Assembly (NCBI GenBank): GCA_902494345.1
Contig: CABUSV010000014.1
Location: forward strand, 1-64,000
DNA: 64,000 bases
From: an uncultured Collinsella sp.
GTDB taxonomy: Bacteria > Actinomycetota > Coriobacteriia > Coriobacteriales > Coriobacteriaceae
Reading direction: 5' to 3'
Below the pieces are notes generated by a model. The model did no database searches. It saw only the letters and a program-made list of their open reading frames with translations, and was not told the DNA's origin. This document shows positions 58,259-64,000 of the stretch, in pieces. The position numbers and the translations under genes are program-made. Each line of letters begins with the position of its first letter. The stretch's first letter is position 1.

Positions 58259-58915
58259 CTATTTACCACCTTTCATAGCCGGAATTCGGCCAACAACGGG
58301 AATGCCCAGGAGCTCTTCTGCCTCTTCGGCACCGCGGATGCGGGTATTGAGCATGTCTGCCAAAACGACATAGGCAACTGCGATAAAGATACCGGCGAGG
58401 AACGCGACGGCAATATACAGCGTGCGTTTGGGGCCGCTGGGGGCTTCGGGGGTCTTAGCCTCGTCGATAACGTTGATGCTCTGGGCAGCGCCGACGTTCT
58501 GAGCGACCGTACTCACCGAGCTAGCTATGGCCTTTGCGACCTCAGCCGTCTCCTTGGCATCGGTGCCGGTAACCGAAAGCGTAATGACGCGCGTGGTGGT
58601 CTCGGAGGAAACAGACACCTTGTAGTCATCCAGATCGGTGAGGCCCAGTTCTTTGGCGGCGCCGCTCTTAACGCTATCGCTATCCAGCAGCGTGGCGATA
58701 TCGTTGGAAAGCATCTGGCTCGCCGAGAGATCGTTGTAGCTCATCTGACCGCTATCGTCAGTCTTGGCGAGAATGTACATGCTCGTCGTCGCGGTATAGG
58801 TGTTGTCCATCGCAGCGAAGGACACGATGCCCATGGCGATCGCGCAGACCACCGGAAGGGCGATGACCAGCTGAAGGTGCTTTTTGAGCAGCTGGAACAG
58901 TTCGAGAAGGGTCAT
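58259..58915 (-). CDS. Capsule chain-length protein CpsC/YwqC (Wzz domain)
   Basis: This 218-residue membrane adaptor has two membrane segments (about 20-38, and 170-190 within LYIAVAFLAGIFIAVAYVVLA) and an extracellular Wzz part (40-170). A PSGP segment precedes the second helix. AAAGG lies 9 nt before the ATG. It is the first gene of the three-gene module. No glycosyltransferase or flippase genes follow in the window, which is unusual. Confidence 0.93.
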   Translation of the reverse strand: MTLLELFQLLKKHLQLVIALPVVCAIAMGIVSFAAMDNTYTATTSMYILAKTDDSGQMSYNDLSASQMLSNDIATLLDSDSVKSGAAKELGLTDLDDYKVSVSSETTTRVITLSVTGTDAKETAEVAKAIASSVSTVAQNVGAAQSINVIDEAKTPEAPSGPKRTLYIAVAFLAGIFIAVAYVVLADMLNTRIRGAEEAEELLGIPVVGRIPAMKGGK

Positions 58916-58962
58916 GCAGCTTGCCTTTCATTTCCCCAGTTCGGATTGACAAAACTGCCCGT

Positions 58963-58991
58963 ATGTTATCGCATCTTTTTGCCGAGACCAA
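58963..58991 (-). promoter_or_regulatory. Candidate promoter of the cpsCDB module
   Basis: On the minus strand TTGGTC (58991-58986) and TAACAT (58968-58963) are 17 nt apart, 48 nt upstream of the cpsC start. Confidence 0.4.
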
Positions 58992-59110
58992 ACTCTATAC
59001 ATAAGAAACAGGCTCTCCTGTAAAAATGTCGGAAGCAATCGTAAAATTGCACAACAACGCCGCACCCGAAAGTCAAATGCGGCGTCTACATCAATATCTA
59101 TGTTGTATCG

Positions 59111-60535
59111 CTATGCGAATGGCTCGTCCTGCTGTATGGGAAACGTCACCGTAATGGTGGTTCCCACGCCCAGCTCGCTCGACAGATCGAGCATGGCGTG
59201 ATGATACAGGGCCGCATGCTTGACAATGGCAAGCCCCAGACCGGTTCCGCCGCGTGCCTTGGACCTACTCTTGTCCACGCGATAGAACCGCTCAAATACC
59301 TTGCCCTGTTCTTCAGGCGCGATACCGATTCCCGTGTCGGCGACCGCGAGGAACGGATGGCCTTCGTCGTTGGTGCCGCACTGCAGTGTAACCGTACCGC
59401 CGGGTCGATTGTAGCGGATGGCGTTGCTTGCCAAATTATAGATGAGCTCGTCGATCAAGCGCGACACGCCTTCGATGACCACAGGCTTGGTCTCATGACT
59501 TATCGTCACATTCGCCTGACGGGCGACCTGTTCAAGACGCTGCTCAACCGCGTAGATGGCACGCGAGAGCTCAATAGGCTCCGTGGACCCAATGGGCACC
59601 GCCTCGCCCTCAGTTGCACGCTCGGCCTCGTCCAAGTTAGACAGCGTAAGGATGTCGTTGACGAGCGCCGCCAAACGGCCCGCCTCACGATAGATGCGAC
59701 CGCCAAAGTTGCGCAGGTCATCCTCGCCCTCGACCATGCCGTTTGCGATGAGCTCGGCATAGCCCGAAATCGCCGTAAGCGGCGTCTTGAGCTCATGAGT
59801 GATATTCGCCGTGAACTCGCGGCGCATACGGTCGTTGTCCGCTAGCACCGCCATTTGGCGCTTGAGCTCCTGGCGCTGCGACTCGATACGCTCAAGCATG
59901 GGGACCATCTCGGCATAGGCGTGCTCATAGCTACGGCGTGGGTGGTCCAAATCCACCTCTTGCAACGGCGCGATGATGGCACGGGACTCGCGGCGCGCCA
60001 TAAAAAACGAGAGTACCGCACCCGCTGCTGCGATAAGCAGCATCGGCGCCACCATCGACAGCAAAATCGCCGCAACGCCAGGCTGGGCCTGCGCCAAGCG
60101 GACAACCTGGCCGTTATCAAGGGCGACGGCGCGATACAGCATAATCTCGTCGAGCGTAGAGCTTGCGCGCTCCGCGGAACCCGAACCACTCTCAAAGGCC
60201 TCGATGACCTCGGGGCGATCGCCATGGTTGGGCAGTGTGGAAGGCGACGCCTCGTTGTCGTAGGCAACCGATCCATCCTTGTTAATCAGCGTGATGCGCA
60301 AGTCCTCGCGATCGAGGCTACGCAAGAACGGGATGGGCTCCTGCTGCTCGTCGAGGGCGGCAGCAATGAGCTCGGTTTCCTGCGCTAGGTTGGCACTCGT
60401 GGCATCCGCCAAGGTGTTTTGCACAAAGAACGCACCCAGCACCGTAAACGCCACGATAACCGCCATGGCACAGACAAAGATCGTCACAAAAACGCGGTGC
60501 GACAGCGTATGTTTTCCCTGGGGGGCGAAGACCAC
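59111..60535 (-). CDS. PhoR-like sensor histidine kinase
   Basis: This 474-residue kinase has two membrane segments (about 15-40 and 155-178) with an extracellular domain of about 115 residues between them. A HAMP-like stretch, a HisKA domain (NITHELKTPLTAISGYAELI) and a HATPase domain with NLASNAIRYNRPGG, VADTGIGIAPEEQ and GGTGLGLAIV follow. The sequence resembles the PhoR subgroup. The GTG at 60535 has GGAGG eight nt upstream, inside the end of the regulator gene, so the two are coupled. Paired with pstB upstream, it fits phosphate sensing. Confidence 0.9.
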   Translation of the reverse strand: MVFAPQGKHTLSHRVFVTIFVCAMAVIVAFTVLGAFFVQNTLADATSANLAQETELIAAALDEQQEPIPFLRSLDREDLRITLINKDGSVAYDNEASPSTLPNHGDRPEVIEAFESGSGSAERASSTLDEIMLYRAVALDNGQVVRLAQAQPGVAAILLSMVAPMLLIAAAGAVLSFFMARRESRAIIAPLQEVDLDHPRRSYEHAYAEMVPMLERIESQRQELKRQMAVLADNDRMRREFTANITHELKTPLTAISGYAELIANGMVEGEDDLRNFGGRIYREAGRLAALVNDILTLSNLDEAERATEGEAVPIGSTEPIELSRAIYAVEQRLEQVARQANVTISHETKPVVIEGVSRLIDELIYNLASNAIRYNRPGGTVTLQCGTNDEGHPFLAVADTGIGIAPEEQGKVFERFYRVDKSRSKARGGTGLGLAIVKHAALYHHAMLDLSSELGVGTTITVTFPIQQDEPFA

Positions 60536-60538
60536 GGG

Positions 60539-61267
60539 TTACTCCTCCGATGCGGTGGCCGCGGTGTCGTCACCTTCGGCACCATCACCGGCAGAAGGCT
60601 CGGCCAAGCGGTAGCCCACGCCGCGTACGGTCTCGATGGCGCTGGCATGCTCGCCCAGTTTTTGGCGAAGCGTCTGCACGTGCACGTCAACGGTGCGCGA
60701 ACCGCCGTCGAAGTCCCAGCCCCACACGCTCTGCAGCAACGACTCGCGGGTAAAGACCACGCCGGGCTTGCGCATGAGGTACTCGAGCAGGTCGAACTCG
60801 CGCAGGGTGAGCTTAAGCGGCTCGCCGGCAACGGTCACCTCGCGATGGCTGGGCGAGAGCACGATGTCGCCCACGCTGAGCACATCGCTCGCCTGCTTGA
60901 CCATGCCGCCGCGACGCAGCAGTGCGCGGCAGCGGCTCGCAAGCTCCATGAGCGAGAAGGGTTTAGTCAGGTAATCGTCGGCACCGCCATCGAGCGCCAT
61001 CACCTTGTCGAGCTCGGTGTCCTTGGCGGTAAGCATCATGATGGGCACCGTCGCCGTCAGGCGATCGGCACGCAGGCGACGCATAATCGCCAAGCCATCG
61101 GTATCGGGCAGCATGATATCGAGCAGGACAGCATCGGGTACCCGTCGCGCCACGGCAGCCTTAAACTCACCGTCGCACGAAAAGCCCTCGGCCTCGATCC
61201 CCTGCTTGCGCAGTGCATAGACCGTCAAATCCCTGATGTTGTCATCGTCCTCGACGTAATAGATCAT
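60539..61267 (-). CDS. PhoP/PhoB-like response regulator
   Basis: This 242-residue regulator has a receiver (1-115) with acidic residues in YYVEDDDN, the phospho-accepting Asp in VLLDIMLPDTDG and Lys in LTKPF. The winged helix (about 130-225) shows LKLTLREFDLLEYLMRKPG and SRTVDVHVQTLRQKLG. The end is an acidic Gly/Ala/Asp/Thr tail. AAAGGGG lies 6 nt before the ATG at 61267. It follows pstB by 64 nt and precedes its kinase, so pstB-phoP-phoR may be one transcript. Confidence 0.92.
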   Translation of the reverse strand: MIYYVEDDDNIRDLTVYALRKQGIEAEGFSCDGEFKAAVARRVPDAVLLDIMLPDTDGLAIMRRLRADRLTATVPIMMLTAKDTELDKVMALDGGADDYLTKPFSLMELASRCRALLRRGGMVKQASDVLSVGDIVLSPSHREVTVAGEPLKLTLREFDLLEYLMRKPGVVFTRESLLQSVWGWDFDGGSRTVDVHVQTLRQKLGEHASAIETVRGVGYRLAEPSAGDGAEGDDTAATASEE

Positions 61268-61331
61268 GTTGAACCCCTTTGCGGCCGGCATGACCGCATC
61301 TTAATCCTAAAGGTACCTTTACTAGATGGTA

Positions 61332-62207
<876 letters not shown>

Positions 62208-62272
62208 ACCGCATACCTCCACATCGATATCAATTCAGCAGTATCGATAGTAGAAATCGCGGCTCATATGCA

Positions 62273-62299
62273 CGTGAGCGCATTGTCAAGTGTTTGTAA
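62273..62299 (-). promoter_or_regulatory. PHO-box-like direct repeats upstream of pstB
   Basis: On the minus strand TTACA, TGACA and TCACG recur at 11-bp spacing (62299-62273), the spacing used by PhoB/PhoP dimers. The block includes TTGACA, a possible -35. Confidence 0.4.
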
Positions 62300-62310
62300 G
62301 GGCACGCTGG

Positions 62311-63549
62311 CTATGCGGCGGGCAGCTCGATGGTGAATATCGTGTGTTCGGGCGTCGATTCACATGCAACGGTACCGCCATGTGCCGCGATGATCTCCTT
62401 GGCAATAGCAAGGCCCAGACCGGCACCACCGCGATTGGTCGCACGCGCCGCATCCAGGCGATAGAACTTCTCAAAGATCACCTTGAGCTTAGCCGCAGGG
62501 ATAGGATCGCCCTGATTGATAAAGCGCACGCGCACGCCGCCATCGTCTTGGCGCCCGGCCTCAATCGTGATAGTCGAGCCCTCATAGCTATAGGCGACGG
62601 CGTTTTTCATGATGTTGTTGAACACGCGAGCCATCTTGTCGCCATCCACGAGCACCGTCAGGTCCTCGTGGATATCAACTTGGGCTTCCTTATGCTGCTC
62701 GTTGAGGATGGGATAGAACTCGTCAGCCACCTGAGCCAGCAGCAACCCCAGATCAACATAGCCGCGCGTGAGCACGATATCGTGGAAGTCAAAGCGCGTG
62801 ATATCGAAGAACTCTTCGATGAGCGCATCGAGCCGGTGCGCCTTGTCGAGAGCCACGCCCGTAAAGTGCGCACGTTGCTCAACCGGCAGCTCGGGAGCCT
62901 CTTGCAGCAGCGAAAGATAGCCCACCACACTGGCAAGCGGGGTGCGTAGGTCATGTGCCAAGTACGTGACCAGATCGTCCTTGCGATGCGACTCGTCACG
63001 CAGAGCTTGCTGCACCTTGCGCTCACGGTCACGCACGCGGTTAAGGGCGCCCTCGACCTCCAAGAAGTCGCCGTCGATGTTGTCCCAGGTGTCGGGGTGA
63101 TCGATCAGGCGATCTTGAATACGAGCGGCCAGCACACAATCGGCATGCTGCTCGCCCTGCTCGTAGCCCTGGTAGTACAGGGCGCGGCCGCACAAGAACA
63201 GCACGCACACGGCAAGCGCCAGCACAAAGCCAAGCATATTGAATACAAAGCCGGCATCGAACAGCACCGGCCCTTCAATGCCGCCGAGCGCCATGGCGCC
63301 TATCGCCAACGTCATGGCCCACGCGGCGCCGCCAATCACCACGCAGCGGCGCACGATCTCAAATCGATCGATCAGCAAAAAGCCGACAAGCAGCACCGCC
63401 AAGATTCCGACGATGTTGTCGATGCCAATCAGCAGCAGGCTCAGCAAAAAGAGCAGCACCGTTGCAAGCGCGCGGTTGTCGACGACCGACCTCACGTATT
63501 CAAAGAGCCGATCGGGCACCTCGAACGCCTGCCTATCGTCTTTTGTCAT
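62311..63549 (-). CDS. VanS-like sensor histidine kinase
   Basis: This 412-residue kinase has four hydrophobic segments (about 25-140) with short loops. The HisKA box is LVTYLAHDLRTPLASVVGYLSLL, close to VanS. A HATPase domain follows with NNIMKNAVAYSYEG, NQGDPIP and GGAGLGLAIAKEII. GAGGATC lies before the ATG at 63549. It follows its regulator by 26 nt. No van resistance genes are in view, so the signal may be another cell-wall stress. Confidence 0.9.
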   Translation of the reverse strand: MTKDDRQAFEVPDRLFEYVRSVVDNRALATVLLFLLSLLLIGIDNIVGILAVLLVGFLLIDRFEIVRRCVVIGGAAWAMTLAIGAMALGGIEGPVLFDAGFVFNMLGFVLALAVCVLFLCGRALYYQGYEQGEQHADCVLAARIQDRLIDHPDTWDNIDGDFLEVEGALNRVRDRERKVQQALRDESHRKDDLVTYLAHDLRTPLASVVGYLSLLQEAPELPVEQRAHFTGVALDKAHRLDALIEEFFDITRFDFHDIVLTRGYVDLGLLLAQVADEFYPILNEQHKEAQVDIHEDLTVLVDGDKMARVFNNIMKNAVAYSYEGSTITIEAGRQDDGGVRVRFINQGDPIPAAKLKVIFEKFYRLDAARATNRGGAGLGLAIAKEIIAAHGGTVACESTPEHTIFTIELPAA

Positions 63550-63575
63550 ATCAAGATCCTCACAAGCGAAAAGCG

Positions 63576-64000
63576 TTATTCGATGATGTAGCCGACGCCC
63601 CAGACGTTTTTGATAAAGCGTGGCTTTTGTGCGTCGTCGCCAATCTTTTCGCGCAAGTGGCGAATGTGCACCATCACCGTATTGTTGGAGCCGGGCATAA
63701 AGTCCTCGTTCCACACCGCGCGGAACAGGTCCTCCACGGCCACCACGCTGCCGCGATGCTCGACCAGATACAGCAAGATCGAATACTCGGTGGGCGTGAG
63801 GCGAACCGGTGAACCGTCCACTGTCACGGAACGAGCATCGCGGTTGATCTCCAAGCCGTCGAGCTGAATGGTCGGCGACTCGGCCGCCTGTGCACGGCTA
63901 CCGTAGCTGGTGTAGCGGCGAAGCTGAGCGTGCACGCGCGCGATGAGCTCCAGCGGACGGAACGGCTTAACCACGTAATCGTCCGCGCCAAGCGAAAGGC
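63576..64000 (-). CDS. VanR-like response regulator (C-terminal part, cut by window end)
   Basis: The visible 141 codons cover the end of the receiver (SLGADDYVVKPFRPLEL, with the conserved Lys) and the winged helix (VRLTPTEYSILLYLVEHRGS, NNTVMVHIRHLREKIG, NVWGVGYIIE). The frame continues past the window end, where the rest of the receiver must lie. It is the partner of the kinase gene that follows. Confidence 0.9.
   Translation of the reverse strand, partial: LSLGADDYVVKPFRPLELIARVHAQLRRYTSYGSRAQAAESPTIQLDGLEINRDARSVTVDGSPVRLTPTEYSILLYLVEHRGSVVAVEDLFRAVWNEDFMPGSNNTVMVHIRHLREKIGDDAQKPRFIKNVWGVGYIIE

Noticed and set aside
62311..64000. Vancomycin resistance locus
   Set aside because: Only the VanRS-like regulatory pair is present; no D-Ala-D-Lac ligase, dehydrogenase or dipeptidase gene is visible.

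Overview
The window looks like chromosome from a GC-rich gut actinobacterium of the class Coriobacteriia, most likely Collinsella. This is inferred from high GC content, strong GGAGG-type ribosome binding sites, sortase-anchored pilins, a feoA-feoA-feoB set with a Cys-rich companion, a VanS-like kinase and very many long intergenic hairpins. No species marker (rRNA, tRNA) was found, so the genus is a judgement. Most genes lie on the minus strand; the plus strand carries a MATE pump, an ATPase, serB, larB, larC and a TetR regulator.

Layout. 0.2-7.2 kb: a sortase-dependent pilus operon on the minus strand: a 62-residue exported small protein, a large adhesin (frameshifted at a C6 tract), a minor pilin and a major pilin. 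No sortase gene is in view. 7.6-14 kb: HAD phosphatase, MFS exporter, a MoaC-MobB fusion, MoaA, and a DUF559-like protein, separated by two families of palindromic repeats. 14-22 kb: MATE pump with a MerR-type promoter and a regulator remnant, LigA, HtrA, an atypical OmpR-type regulator paired with glnA (GlnR-like). 22-26 kb: LacI and GntR regulators, a MITE-like element, and an ATPase preceded by three 20-bp tandem repeats. 25.9-31.4 kb: an old-yellow-enzyme type flavin/FeS oxidoreductase and the ferrous iron uptake locus with a DtxR-like box. 31.5-34.6 kb: HPr with Asp in place of the regulatory Ser46, AspRS, SerB.

34.7-39.3 kb holds a lactate racemase locus: larB, larC (only the LarC1 half, with a His-rich insert) and a TetR regulator on the plus strand, converging on larA-larD on the minus strand. 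LarD is an aquaporin whose second NPA motif reads NQA. LarE and LarC2 are not in the window. Large multi-branched palindromes sit at 37.1 and 40.1 kb. 40-48.6 kb: Ppc, HisRS, an MFS carrier plus an M20 amidohydrolase, and an EamA exporter. 48.8-53.8 kb: two abutting YhgE/Pip-type membrane proteins with a palindromic operator candidate. 54-59 kb: HtpG, a GNAT enzyme and a CpsC/CpsD/CpsB capsule-control module without glycosyltransferases. 59-64 kb: a PhoR/PhoP pair downstream of a stand-alone pstB with a PHO-box-like repeat, then a VanS/VanR-like pair cut by the window end.

The least ordinary features are the split, His-rich Lar system, the phase-variation-like frameshift in the adhesin, the natural HPr S46D change, the GlnR-like regulator with a matching box at glnA, and the dense families of long perfect palindromes, two of which occur in both orientations.
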